The notes under the pieces are model-generated. The model was not told the origin of the DNA, did no database searches, and worked only from the letters and a program-made list of their open reading frames with translations. Below, piece after piece: positions 45,492 through 57,580 of a stretch of 64,000 bases of DNA. The translations under genes and the position numbers were made by a program. The stretch is from Bromus sterilis (lineage: Eukaryota; Streptophyta; Magnoliopsida; Poales; Poaceae): NCBI GenBank assembly GCA_950022295.1, contig OX465600.1:297645782-297709781 (forward strand). The letters run 5' to 3'. Numbering within the stretch: position 1 is the stretch's first letter; each line of letters opens with the position of its first letter.

Positions 45492-48390
45492 CCACCCGAC
45501 AGATGCGTATAATTCATAGTGGATCTTGTGCCAGGAACCGCACCAATTTCTAGACGCCCATACAAAATGGCCCCACGTGAGTTAGCTGAGCTTAAAACCC
45601 AACTGGAAGCTTTGTTGGAAAAAGGCTTCATCCGCCCTAGCTCATCGCCATGGGGTTGCCCCGTTCTGTTCGTAACGAAGAAAGATGGAATAGAAAGGAT
45701 GTGCGTAGACTATCGCCCGCTAAATTTAGCGACGATAAAGAACAAGTACCCATTGCCCAGGATCAATGATCTTTATGATCAACTTGCAGGATCCTCTATC
45801 TTCTCCAAGATGGATTTGAGATTAGGTTATCATCAAATCAAAATCCAAAACGAGGACATTCCCAAAACGGCTTTTAATACTCGTTATGGTCTTTACGAGT
45901 ACACCGTCATGTCCTTTGGTTTAACCAATGCCCCCGCCACTTTCTCACGATGATGAATTCGATCTTCATGGAGTAATTAGATAAATTTGTTGTGGTTTAT
46001 CTTGATGATATTCTCATCTACTCGAAGAACGAAGAAGAACATGTCGAACACCTAAGGCTGGTATTGATGAAACTTAGAGAGCATCGCCTGTATGCTAAAT
46101 TCTCCAAGTGTGAATTTTGGCTACTAGAAGTGACCTACTTAGGCCACGTGATTTCTGCAAAAGGCATTGCTGTGAATCCCGAGAGAGTTCAGGCCGTCCT
46201 TGACTGGACTCCACCTGAATCGGATAAGCAAGTTAGGAGTTTTCTTGGCCTAGCCAGATATTTCCGTCGCTTCGTCGAGAAATTTTCTAAAGTTGCAACG
46301 CCTCTTATTGAACTCCTCAAGAAAGATAAGAAATTCCTATGGACTCCCAAGTGCGAGGAAAGCTTTCAAGAGCTAAAAAGAAGATTGACTTCTGCACACG
46401 TACTTGCACCTCCATACACCAAAAAGGATTTCGAGATCTATTGTGACGCATCACGGCAAGGGTTAGGATGCATACTTCTGCAAGATCAACATGTGGTAGC
46501 TTATGCTTCACGCCAGTTGCGGCCACATGAAGAGAACTATCCTACCCATGACCTTGAACTCGCTGCCGTAGTTCATGCCCTAACAACTTGGCGACATTAC
46601 CTCCTTGGTAATCGTTGTGAGATCTATTCCGGCCACCAAAGCCTCAAATACATTTTCACCCAGCCATATCTTAATCTCAGGCAAAGACGCTGGATTGAGT
46701 TGATAAAAGATTACGACGTAGGAATTTCTTACACCCCAGGCAAAGCCAATGTCATGGCTGATGCACTAAGTCGTAAGTCGTATTGTAACAACCTCATGTT
46801 ACAACACTATCAACCACTTCTTCATGAGGAATTTTGCAAGCTTAATCTTGAGATTGTTCCTCATGGCTATCTTTCTACCTTGGTGGCGAAACCAACTCTT
46901 GAGGATCAAATTACAGTTGCCCAAAGGCGTGCACGAGGTGTTCGTCGGATCAAGGAGAACACTGCTAGCGGAGTTGCTAAATGTTTCTCCACAGATAGTA
47001 AAGGAACGGTATTCTTTGGAAATCGTTTGGTAGTACCTAAGAATAGGGAACTAAGGAAACTCATCCTCAAGGAAGCCCATGACACACCCCAATCGACTCA
47101 TCCCGGTAGCACAAAAATGTACCGAGATCTACGCCAGAGATTTTGGTGGACTAGGATGAAGAGAGACATTGCTCAATTTGTTGCCGAATGTGATGTTTGT
47201 CGTCGCATTAAGGCAGAACATCAAAGACCTGCTGGTACACTTCAACCTTTGCCTATTCCAGAGTGGAAATGGGACAAAGTCGGTATGGCCTTCATCGCCG
47301 GATTTCCAAAAACCCAGAAAGGAAACAATGCCATCTTCGTTGTCATAGATAGGCTTTCCAAAGTTGCTCACTTCCTTCCAGTTCGCGAGTCTATAACTGC
47401 TAGCCAGTTAGCGGACTTGTACGTCTCTAGAATTGTATCCCTTCACGGTGTTCCTTTGGAAATCAATTCTGATCGCGGTAGCTTTTCACCTCTAGATTTT
47501 GGGGAAGCTTTCAGAATGCTATGGGAACTCATCTCTCCTTTAGTACAGCTTTCCATCCTCAGTCTAGCGGTCAAGTCGAAAGGGTTAACCAAATTCTTGA
47601 AGACATGCTCAGAGCTTGTGTTATCTCATTCAGAAAGAATTGGGAGAAGTCTCTTCCATTCGCCGAATTTGCTTATAACAATAGTTTTCAATCTAGTCTG
47701 AACATGGCTCCTTTTGAACTCCTATACGGACGACGATGTCGAACACCACTAAACTGGTCGGAAACCGGTGAAAGACAATTCTTTGGACCAAATATGATCA
47801 AGGAAGCAGAAGAGCAAGTTCGCATTGTTCGTGATCAATTGAAAGCAGCCCAGTCTCGTCAGAAAAGCTACTATGATCGTCATCATAGGCAAGAGAGCTA
47901 CAATCTGGATGAGAAGTCTTACCTTCGGGTTACTCCTCTGAAGGGAACCCAACGTTTCGGTATCAAAGGCAAGTTGGCCCCACGTTACATCGGACCTTTC
48001 CGCATTCTTGCTAAACGTGGAGAAGTTGCCTACCAACTTGAACTACCCCCGCACCTTTCCCGAGTACATGATGTATTCCATGTGTCCCAACTCAGGCGTT
48101 GCTTCAAGGACTCCATCCGCGAAGGCGACCATGAAACGCTTGATCTCCAAGATGACCTTTCTTATCGAGAATACCCCGTTCGTATTCTTGATTCCGCAGA
48201 GCGTGTCACTCGTCGTCAAAAGATTAGGTTTCTGAAAGTGCAATGGTCACACCACTCTGAGAGAGAAGCTACGTGGGAAAGAGAAGACCGTCTCCGTGCC
48301 GAGTATCCCTCCTTCCTCCCGCAGACTTCTGAATCTCGGGATGAGATTCTGTTGAGTGGGGGCGAGTTGTCAGAACCCTCTGTTAGGTAA
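45492..48390 (+). pseudogene. Broken pol of element 4: RT, RNase H, integrase, chromodomain
   Basis: Pol homology starts just before the RT domain. It keeps the RT motifs (YLDD near 46000), RNase H (YCDAS near 46440), the integrase zinc finger, the integrase core and the chromodomain-like end. Breaks: TAA at 45510, a one-base loss near 45950, TAA at 45974, and a one-base loss near 47481 in the integrase core directly after SDRGS. The third RNase H acidic residue is Gly (SGHQSL near 46630, SDHQSL in elements 1 and 2). The last frame stops at 48390, 23 bases inside the 3' LTR. Non-functional. Confidence 0.9.
48355..48367 (+). other. Polypurine tract, element 4
   Basis: agtgggggcgagt directly before the 3' LTR at 48368. 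Confidence 0.8.
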
Positions 48391-48840
48391 TGTGCTAGGA
48401 TCAAAATCATCTTGCATCATGTTAAAAATTTCAAAAGAAATCATTGAAATCAAATTCAAAAGCAAAATGGGAGAAGGAACCCCCCCAGATGAATTAATTC
48501 AAAAGGCCAGATAAAAATCTTCTCCAAAAATTCATGTTAGATTTTTGAAAAGTCTTATAAATGAGTGTGATCACATATCAAGTGATGTGGGACCCATCCC
48601 ATGCTCATGGATTTTTCAAATATTCAAACAGTGCCTTGGAATTAATCAAAAACCCCTATTTGATTTAAAGTTCAAATTATTTGAATTTTAAAAATGTTCA
48701 AACTTTACAAGTGGCTAGCCTAGTATATTGTGATGCCACATAAAAAGTTTCAGCATTTATTAAAATGCCTAGCTATTTATTTAGCACAGCAAAACAAAAA
48801 GAGAGAAAGAAAACAGCAAAGAAAAAGGGAAAAGGACTTA

Positions 48841-49735
48841 CCTGGCCATTCGGCCCAACTCATCGCCCGCGGCCCAGCAAGCCAGCCCAGCCCGCTGCCC
48901 CCCGTTTGTCTTCTTCCCCGGCGCGGCAAGCAGCTCGCTGGAGCGCATGCCGACGCCGGCGCCACCTGCTTGCCTGCCTGGAGGCCCTTCCGTGCCTTCT
49001 CCTTGCGCCAGAGAGACGCCGTGGCGCCGTGAACCACTTCCCCCCATCGCCGCTTCGTCTCACGCCTTCTCCTCGTTTTCCCCTTCTTCCGCGAGAGACT
49101 CCGCCGTTCACCGTCGACAGAATCCATGGCCAACGCCGGAGAAGAGCCAGAAGACCGTGTCCCCCTCGCGCTACGCCGTCGTCCACGCCAAGCTGTTGAA
49201 GATGGTGACCTAATTGATCAAGGAGCCGCCGCAATCGCCGTTTCCTTCTCGCCGGAGCCGAGGAAGATCGATGTCGAATTCGTCGCCGTTGAGCCACCTC
49301 AGCCTTCGCCGCCACCTCCGTCGAGTTCCTGGTGAGCTCACGGTCAAACCCCCTCTTCTTGAGCCCCCATTCCGTGTCTCCTTCGTTTTATGCCATGGAA
49401 GTCGGAGTACCTCGCCGCCCCGGTCGTCGTCGTCGAGCAACCGCAAAGCAGTCGAGCCCGCAACCTTGTCCTTCGTGTTCCCCTTCCTCTGCTGCGTTGA
49501 TCTAGCCTATCCCCGCTCCAAATGGCGTTCAGTAGCGAGCTTTGCCTCTCCGTCGTGCTTCTGCCGCCGCAAAGCTCAACGCCGGTGTCGTTCTGGTGAC
49601 CCCCCGTGGCCCCGTGGTGCTCAAACGAGTGCGCGCGGGCACGGGCTTTCGTCTGGTGCTCGTAGCGCTTCTTTTGGATGCCGGATGCGTCGACCCCGTG
49701 CAGCGCCGCCGCGTAAAGGGCCGCCGGCCTGTTAG
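48841..49735. promoter_or_regulatory. GC-rich island in 3' LTR of element 4
   Basis: Minus-strand donor CAG|GTAAGT at 48842/48841 and plus-strand CTG|GTGAGC at 49331-49332. A plus-strand ATG in good context at 49126 opens a 69-codon frame that ends at the plus-strand donor. Confidence 0.4.
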
Positions 49736-49880
49736 GCTAACCCCCGTGCTTAAACCCCCCCTAGTGACACTGACCTGTGGGCCCAGCCACACTAATCCCC
49801 CTGTTAAGTTAAACTTAAATCAAATCGTTTTAATGAAACAGTGAGAGGCTGACTAGTGGGTCCCAGCAGTCAGTGGACCC

Positions 49881-49910
49881 CTGACGTCATGCTGATGTCA
49901 CAGTGACGCA
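49881..49910. promoter_or_regulatory. TGACG cluster in 3' LTR of element 4
   Basis: ctgacgtcat, tgatgtca and gtgacgca lie in 30 bases, the most complete cluster of the five. Confidence 0.4.
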
Positions 49911-50331
49911 GTAAATGAATTTCCAGAATAAAAAGAATTGAAGAAATTCCAGAAATTCCAGAAAAAGGCTGAAACTTTAGAAATTCATAGAAAATTCATA
50001 TTAACTCCAAATTGGACAAATAATAGATGAAAAATGACCAGGAGAAAATAAGCTATCCAAATATCCAACTTTCAACCATGTTTGAGTTGAATTTAAAATG
50101 TGATCAATAGCATTTGCTATTTGATTTAAATGGAATTAAATCAAATTAATTTCAATTGCTTTTGCAACTTGAACCATGGAAACATGCTACATTTCAATTA
50201 CACATCAGAGGCATATCATACACATTTCAAAATGGGTTAACTTGATCAAACAATGTCATATGCAACTTGACTAAATTGAATTCAAATTGGAGTTTGAATT
50301 TGCAATTCAAATTGCAATATACTCCATTTAA

Positions 50332-50580
50332 ATGGAATTGCTTCACACATCAAAGCATATACATCAAGTTTCAACCTTCCATCATGTGATTGTGCATTGT
50401 ATTTACTTTGCTACCTTGTTTGTTGTTTGTCGAGTAGAGGTGGAACCGGAACAGGAGGCTGCCCCCTTCGTTGAAGACCCCGAACCCGAACCTCGTCAGC
50501 AAGGCAAGCAAACCCCCATTGATCATGTCGATAAAATCCCACTTCCCTCTCATGTCTCGCTTATGCATTGTTTAGGATGA
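50332..50580 (+). other. Conserved small reading frame in 3' LTR of element 4
   Basis: 82 codons. The 45-residue C-terminal part is preserved in four LTRs. A T-rich stretch ending in gagtag directly before it resembles a splice acceptor. Confidence 0.3.
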
Positions 50581-53255
50581 TAACCATGATGCGTTTCTAC
50601 CGCATAGATGAACCCATTCCTTTGCACGACCTATCTTTTTGTCACAGTAGTAAGCAAACCACAATCCTAGCAAATGTAGGAGTTGATTGATATCATGAGG
50701 CCCCTGCAATTGTTACTGCTTATTGCATGCTTAGAGTGATACCATGATGATACTGTTATGTGAGTCGGGATGGTAGTGATCATGTTGATGACGGTGGAAA
50801 GGTGTTGGTGAATCTACCCTAATACAAGGTGAACGATGATAGGCTGTGTAGGAGTACACGGTGGGTTGTCTCGTTGAACACCGCCCTAAGTCCGAGTTCT
50901 TGTGTGGTGATCCAAGATGAAGAGTACAACCACACATTAGGCTCACTGACCCCTCTCAACCTATTAACTCATCCCTTTCGATGTCCAGATGTTGCAATAG
51001 TTCGGAGTTCTGGTAGGTCTGTGGCCTGGCTGCTAAGTGAGAGAACGGCTCACCCGAGACCGGCTTATGCACCACGCACACATCATCTGGGTCCACTTCG
51101 GTAAACCGGCCGGGTTCACGGTAGTGGTAGCCAACCCAGGTAGGGGGCTTTCTCGGACTAGATCGGCTATGAGGTAATAGTTGTGGTGAGCATCCTCGCT
51201 GTCATCTCTTGAACGGTGACACGCAAAAGGCAGTAACTGATGACACGTGTGTGTAGCAGTACACCCCTGCAGGGTTAAAAAAACTATTCGAATAGCCGCG
51301 TCCGCGGTTAAGGAGTTCTTGGAAAGCTTAGCTTGATTATTAGACAACTTGAACTGGATACTTCTAAAACACACCAAGATAAGTGTGAGTGCTATGGCGT
51401 GCTTTCTCGTGGGGAAGTCGAGCAAGGCACCATAGTGGTGTAATTGATTGGAGGAAGTAGTGGACTCGTGTGCGCTTCTTACCTCAAGTCTGGTACTCGT
51501 AGTTCAGGACTAGCCAAGTCAAAGCTGGCACTTCTGCAATTGAACCCCACCCCCTTTACCTTGATACATGTGCATGAGTAGTATAACTCCTACGTAAGTC
51601 TTGATGAGTACGACTTTGTACTCACGTTTGCTTATTCTATGTTTTAGATGAAACCACCGACCCCGATGGTGGCTTCTAACCGAAGCTCGAAGAATGAAGA
51701 CTCAGAGCAAGACCAGCTAGTGTAGTCCCAGTCAGACGACTGGTTCCCTCGTGGAGGGCTTGTTTTTAGATAAGTATTCTCTAAGCCATTTGTTAAACTT
51801 GTCTGTACTCAGACCTACTTTGCTTCCGCTTGTCTGTTGTAATGTTGGATCACATGCTTGTGATCTCTGTGTGCACTCTGTAAGAGTTATAAATAATGTA
51901 TATACATTGTAGAGAATTGCAATGATACCTGCTGTTCATACTAGACATGTGTGCTGCGTGTATGTTTATAACATGCATGTCCTAGTATGGGTTTTCGAGA
52001 CCTTAGTTGTGATCTGGCTGGCGGTCTTTCATACACCAAGTGGCCCTTAGATGTGCGCAGCTTGGGGCATCGCAATGCGATTGTTCGAGACTCTGTCTCG
52101 TGCACACTTTGTGGTATGATCGAGCCCTCCCTAGACCCTGACTAAGTGATCGGGCTGGAGTAAGTCTATGTAAGGGTTATAATACAATCGATAGTATGGA
52201 TGAGGCGACTTGTCTATGAGTATGGGAGTTCACCACCCATATCAGTTAGACTTGTGTGCGGACGATGAGGACCCATCTCAGTGGATCATCCGGCCTGAAT
52301 GGGATGCTCCTCACGTTCGATGCTTTCCGAGAACGTTCTGTGCTTGGCCTTGTCTGCTTAGACAAGTGGGTACGGTTCTCGGCTCTCCATATGATTGTGT
52401 TGTAGCGAGGCTTGCATACGCTAACCCCGGGTCCCGACACCATTGACCGTTAAATTTTTCTATAAGAGAACTTAACGGTCAAAGGCCTTTTACTGGATGG
52501 AAAATATACGGAAGGGAATTTGTATAAGTACACTTAACAGAAGAGGGGAAAATTTGAGCACATGATTTTTTAGGGGTAAATCTGAGTAGTGGGCTCAAGT
52601 TAGGGGCACAAATGTGAATGCCCCTAAAAAGAACTTTGAGTTAAGTAAACAATCCTTGCAACCACAGTTACAAGAACCATTGTTTTCCCCCTTGTGGCCA
52701 CATCACATCCCCTAGACTCATGTTTCTGTCACTCAAGCGTGTCATCAGGGGGCATGTACCCAGAATCGAGCATAACGTTCCCTCTTGGATTTACTACCTA
52801 CCACTTGGCCAAAGCAATAAACATCAACGGAGAACATGCAAGAATTACTTAGGAACAAAAATATAAAAGATAAAAACCAATTATATAACTCTATCACAAT
52901 CTGAACATAATCTCATAATCCAGCACATCCCATCAAACTCAGCATAGCAATAGAAGAAAGATTACATATGTGCCTCAATCATGTAGGGAAACTCACGAGG
53001 TCTAAACCATGAAGAACAAAGAGGGGAGGAGAACATCACATAGCTACTGATCACAGACCCATGGTCCAAGGAAGACTACTCACGACACATCCGGGGAGCG
53101 TCCATGGTGGAGGGGAAGCTCCCGGCGGTCGATCCTCCCTCAGGCAGGGTGCCGGGAAGGGTCCTGGTGGTTCTCCTGATCTAGGAAGCGCGGCGGCGGA
53201 ACAGAGGCGAGATGGCGAAAAAGGGTTTTGTCCTTGGAGGTTTTCCGTGACGGAG

Positions 53256-53263
53256 ATTAAATA
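53256..53263 (-). promoter_or_regulatory. TATA-like site of Athila-like LTR (second copy)
   Basis: tatttaat on the minus strand, at the position matching 37076-37083. Confidence 0.45.
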
Positions 53264-53631
53264 GGCGAAGGGGCGCAACCAGGGGGGGCACCAGGGGTCC
53301 AGGCGCCCCCGGCCTGGCCCGACCAAGCCCCCAGCCGTGCCAGGTGGCCGCCTGGGCTCCTGGTGGTGCCCCGTCCCTCCTTCAGGGCTCTGGAACCTTC
53401 CGGTACACTGATTTTTTATATGATTTTCCGGATTTTTTGGAGCACTTTTTATATTGGGAAACACTGAAATAGAAAAATAGCAGGAAACAGAAACTGGCAC
53501 TGGGGTGCACTGAGTTAATAGGTTAGTCCAAATATGATCAAAAGTGTATGAAAGCGTATCTAGATCATAGCAATATCACACAAAACATGCATGGAGCGAG
53601 AAGAAATTATCGATACGTTTGGGACGTATCA

Positions 53632-56285
53632 ACATCCCCAAGCTTAATTCCTGCTCGTCCTCTAGTAGGTAAATGATAACTAGCCTAATTTCTGTGGTGA
53701 CATGCTAGCAACCATATAAGAACTTTGAAAAGTAAAGCTATCAACGTATGTGATTCAGTTCAAGTAATAACAGGCAAGAGTCTATATTAGCATTGAAACA
53801 AGCAACGAAAGAACATTAGGTGCAAGAGCTCTCGCTGTCCGTGACTCGAATGTCTCCAAATGGTGTTTGCGTGCAAGAAGGGGGATAGGGAATACGAGAA
53901 AAAATATATTTTTGTTGAGAACTCAATCTACTAAAGTTTCACACTTGGTCTTCTTTGGAATCTTATCTTGACTCGTCCCCAGACCACTAGCCAGGTACAA
54001 ATCAATTTGATCCACTCTTTTTCGATATATTGAGCACTCATGCAATGTATGAGCGTAATCACGAGAGTTGACACTTAGGATGGCAAAGAGAGAAATATGG
54101 TGGAGGAGGAATACAAAAAGGTAAGAAATGCTCACATCAATGAGGAGAATCATAGGAGAGAGGGCCAAATGATAGATATGATGTGAGGAGTAGGGATTGC
54201 TATGCAACGGATGCACATATGAGCTAAAAAGCTCTACAACGGAACTAGTGGGGGTGCATCTAACTTGCTCGCTCATGAAGACCTAGAGCTCTTTTGAGGA
54301 GGCTCATCCTTGAAATATGCAAGCCAAGTTCTATAGTGTGAAGGTCGCCACATAGCTATATGCATGAATGATAATCTCTATGGAGTACAAGGATAAGAGG
54401 GAGTACTAGTGTGAATCTTTCAAAAGGATAGTAGTGTTCCCCTTTCTCTCTTTTTATTTCTTTTTCTCTTTTTTCTATTTTTTCTATTTTTTGGTGGCCT
54501 CAATGGATCTTTCTATTTAACTCTCACTGGTCCTCTTTGGGATCTTTTATTTTGTCCACTTTGGGATCTTTTCCTCACTTAAGGGCAACACTCTAATTTA
54601 CAAGAGGGTATAGAAGATCTTTCACACTTTATAAGGTACTCAAATCATAAAGAAGATGTAGCTATCATGATGTATGCAATGTATGCCGCCGCCAGTGTAG
54701 CAGGAACATGTATGACATGAAGATCAAGTCATGAAGAGGTGGATGTTGCATGGCAATATATCTCGGAAAGGCTATGGAAATGCCTTGATAGGTAGGTATG
54801 GTGGCTGTTTTGAGGAAAGATATAAGGAGGTTTATGATGACTGAGCGTATCATGCCAAGGGTTTGGATGTATCGGCGAAGGTGGACACCAACTCTCGGAG
54901 TGAGAAGAAGGCAATGCACGGCACAGGAGAGGCTAGCAAATATGAGGAGGTGGAAGTGTCAACTTTCAATACTTACATTATTCCGAAGAACTCATGCACT
55001 TATTATCGGTAACCCTCAATCTAATAAAGAGGTTCACAAAGAGACAAGTATCCCGAGGAGGAGTGTATGGGGGTTTGGTTATCCTTGCGCATCCTCGACT
55101 CATGGTACGTGAGTATACTCTAATATTCGATCCCTCCAAAGATTAGCGATCCATCTAGTAGCTAGAGTTCTCAACTAGTTTTTTAGGTTTTGAAAATACA
55201 CACGGATTTCCCAAAATACGACACCTATCACTAATAGGATAGATCTCTTGACACCAAAAGTTCAAACATTACTCACATCAATGTCTCAAAACTATTGCAA
55301 GTTACTACTAAAATTAAATAGCAACCTCAATTACCTACTTAAAAGACAAGACCCAACTCAGTGCAACAACCAACTCTCTTAACAAGATAAACATGAAAAC
55401 TAAAGAGAGTTCCAGCAACAAACTAAACAAAATCCAAGGATCTTTCTAAAGACAAACTAAGACTAAAAATAAACATGACAGTAGCTACGAAAAGATAAAG
55501 AACACACAACAGCAAAAATATAGGCATGAAGAATCCTATGATGTGTTCTAGATTGGAGTGGAGCGTGTTTCTCTTCCACCCAAAGTAAGATGGGGTCTAA
55601 CTTGTTATGAAAAGAAAGAAAAGCCAAAGAAAACTAAAAATAAAACCTAAGAGCGAGACGCTCCAAGCATAGCACATAACGCATGAAGTGATAAAAATAT
55701 AGTGAGACGAAGGACGAACTGATGATTGTTGATGGAGAAGGGGATGCATGGGGGTATCCCCAAGCTTAGATGCTTGAGTCTCCTTGAATATTTATTGGGG
55801 ATGCATGGGGGCATCCCCAAGCTTGAGCGCTTGACACTCCCGAATCTTCTTTCATTATCTTCAATCACACACTTGAAAACTCCCTTCATACATAACTCAT
55901 CATAAGCCGATTAGAGAGGTTAGTACCCTTAATAAAATAAATTTTCCCCACTGTATAAAAAGATATACTTGAATAAATACTGTTTCTCATATTTGCCAAA
56001 AGGTTTTTTCAAAGAAAAAGCAATCTTAAGGTTTGCAAAAGTAAGGAGAGACAAAACGTGGCAGAATCTGTGAAAAACAGAACAACGGGTAGTAGAGAAT
56101 TCTTTCGGGGAACTTCTTCAACTCAAATAAAAAAACTCAGAACATACGAAAGTTTCGTGATTGTATAGAGCACGCTGTGTAAAAAATTCAGCTAAAAATA
56201 TGAACTTCTGATTTGATACGATTTTTTCCGTCAAGTAAACAAAATCTTTTTTCTCGACAGCATGTCACAACTTTCACTTCCTATT
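53632..56285 (-). mobile_element. Second internal region of Athila-like array, truncated
   Basis: It matches 37439-38557, but with about 1.5 kb (54210-55740) that the first copy has lost. No gag or primer site remains, because the region is cut at about 56285. The extra part is AT-rich and non-coding as far as I can see, with a T-rich run at 54435-54500. Duplicated cccccaagctt boxes at 55758-55768 and 55812-55822 match those of the first copy. Confidence 0.75.
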
Positions 56286-56296
56286 AGACCAAGTAT

Positions 56297-57566
56297 GTGA
56301 TCAGAGTGGGAGGGGGTGAATGATCACTTCAAAATTTTGCATGAAACTATGAAGTGAAGCATAACTCAGCAACCGAAGAGATTCAACAGAAAGGTAAACA
56401 TTGAAGAAGAACATGATTGAAGCAAAACATAGCGAATCAAAAGCATCGAGTCAATTGCATTGAAGCAGATCACTGAAGCAATTGATAGACAGAATGTAAG
56501 TGCGGAAAGTAAAATGAACTCTTGACTCGGCGATGTTTGTTCGACCAGTTCACACTCTGCAAAGTGCTACGTCTGGTTGGAGGGACTTGTGATTGAACAC
56601 ATGAGCTAACCTCTCTCCGTCCGTATCTCCACTGCACCAATCTCCTTGAGCTTGGTCAGTTCTTCACTCGTGGTTGATTATTGAGGAAATCACCGAAACC
56701 TTTGACAAACTGGACTTCGAGGCGACAATAACTCTTCGCTCTCTGAAGAACAACTCTCTAACCGTCTAGGAGAATTGCAGTTCTCCAAGATAAAAAAGGC
56801 TAGAAAACTTCTTCCTAAGTCATAATGAAACAACTCAGATCAATAGGACTTATGCTTCTGTGGATGGGTTTTTGATTTTCTTCGGTGGGGTTGCTCTCTC
56901 TCTCCTCTGTAAGGAATTAATCTTGGAGCAGCCAACCCGCCAATGAGGGTGGGGGTGGCGTATTTATAGGTGGCAATCCCTAGGTGCGAAATGACTGAAG
57001 TGACCCGATGTGACAGCTTGACACCTGTCCCCAACGGTCATATTTCCAATCAATGCGCAACTTTACTTGCGGTCCAAGTAAAGCTGACTCACGGACTTGG
57101 TTCTTCTTCAGGAGCCGAAAGAACTAAGTCTTCGCTGGTGAAGCATTACCTAGCGCACATGAGATTTCTTCAACTCTGGCTTCTCACTGGTTTAGATTCG
57201 ATCTGAGTTTTTTCATCAAAACCTTCGGAGTACATTTACTAACCCCTCTTGATAGTACGGTTTTTCCTACGACTCAAAGAAGTGAAAAAGAACTATGCAA
57301 AAACACTTAAGTCTTGCGCCATCTTGATCATCTTCTTCGATGAGACGTGCTTCAGGATTCCTTATCTTTTTAGGGGTCGACATCCGTGAAGAGCTTCACT
57401 CCAGAGGATATGCTTCAGTAAATAAGTAAATCTTCGTTGAAGCTTTATCACCAACCCATAACTTCAGGAACCTAACCATCTGTTTCACACTAGAAAACTT
57501 GTTAGTTCCTCTACTGTTTTGACCAACAATATCCAAAACTCATGGGGTTATAACTTTGCTCTTACA
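56297..57566 (-). mobile_element. 3' LTR of Sirevirus
   Basis: The right end is fixed by the polypurine tract (57567-57580): on the minus strand the LTR starts tgtaagagcaaag. The left end is taken at tgtgatcag (56297), about a dozen bases after similarity to the Athila-like interior stops; the exact base is uncertain. A TATA box (cctataaata, minus strand) is at 56961-56970. Confidence 0.6.
56961..56970 (-). promoter_or_regulatory. TATA box in Sirevirus LTR
   Basis: cctataaata on the minus strand, about 600 bases into the LTR, in a GC-richer stretch. It is a good plant core-promoter match. Confidence 0.55.
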
Positions 57567-57580
57567 ATCTCCCCCTTTTT
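57567..57580 (-). other. Polypurine tract next to Sirevirus 3' LTR
   Basis: aaaaagggggagat on the minus strand, directly before the LTR start. A-rich plus GGGGGAGA tracts are usual in Sireviruses. Confidence 0.8.

Larger units (their letters stand above)
40749..52439 (+). mobile_element. Tekay-type element 4, two full LTRs, deleted interior
   Basis: 5' LTR 40749-44833 and 3' LTR 48368-52439, nearly identical to each other. Flanking 5-mers tcatt and ccatt fit a target duplication with one change. The interior (3.5 kb) has the leader, about 300 bases of unplaced sequence, and pol from just before RT. The pre-gag ORF, gag and protease are missing. Confidence 0.9.
48368..52439 (+). mobile_element. 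3' LTR of element 4
   Basis: 4072 bp, tgtcagaaccctctg...cccgaca, the partner of 40749-44833. It contains a small conserved frame (50332-50580). Confidence 0.92.
40605..52624. mobile_element. Fold-back Mutator-like MITE split by element 4
   Basis: Arms at 40605-40748 and 52440-52624 are imperfect inverted repeats of each other over about 145 bases (gtgacattgacatctgtgcc against ggggcattcacatttgtgcc when inverted). They are flanked by a perfect 9-base duplication, taaaaagaa (40596-40604 and 52625-52633). A 9-base duplication is the mark of Mutator-like elements. Without the insert the element is about 330 bp and non-coding. Confidence 0.82.
39942..53631 (-). mobile_element. Middle LTR of Athila-like array, split by MITE
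   Basis: LTR pieces 39942-40604 and 52634-53631 (52625-52633 is the target duplication). The first piece preserves the intact target of the CACTA insertion seen in the left LTR. It acts as 5' LTR for the internal region on its left and lies where a 3' LTR would be for the one on its right. Confidence 0.85.
24214..56285 (-). mobile_element. Athila-like non-autonomous gypsy array (LTR-int-LTR-int)
   Basis: Two LTRs (24214-37438 and 39942-53631, each about 1.65 kb once insertions are removed) are both followed on their right by the same internal sequence (37439 and 53632). The middle LTR is therefore shared by two tandem internal regions. Only the first internal region keeps a primer site and gag. 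No reverse transcriptase or integrase is present. The right end is cut by the Sirevirus at about 56285. Confidence 0.8.
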
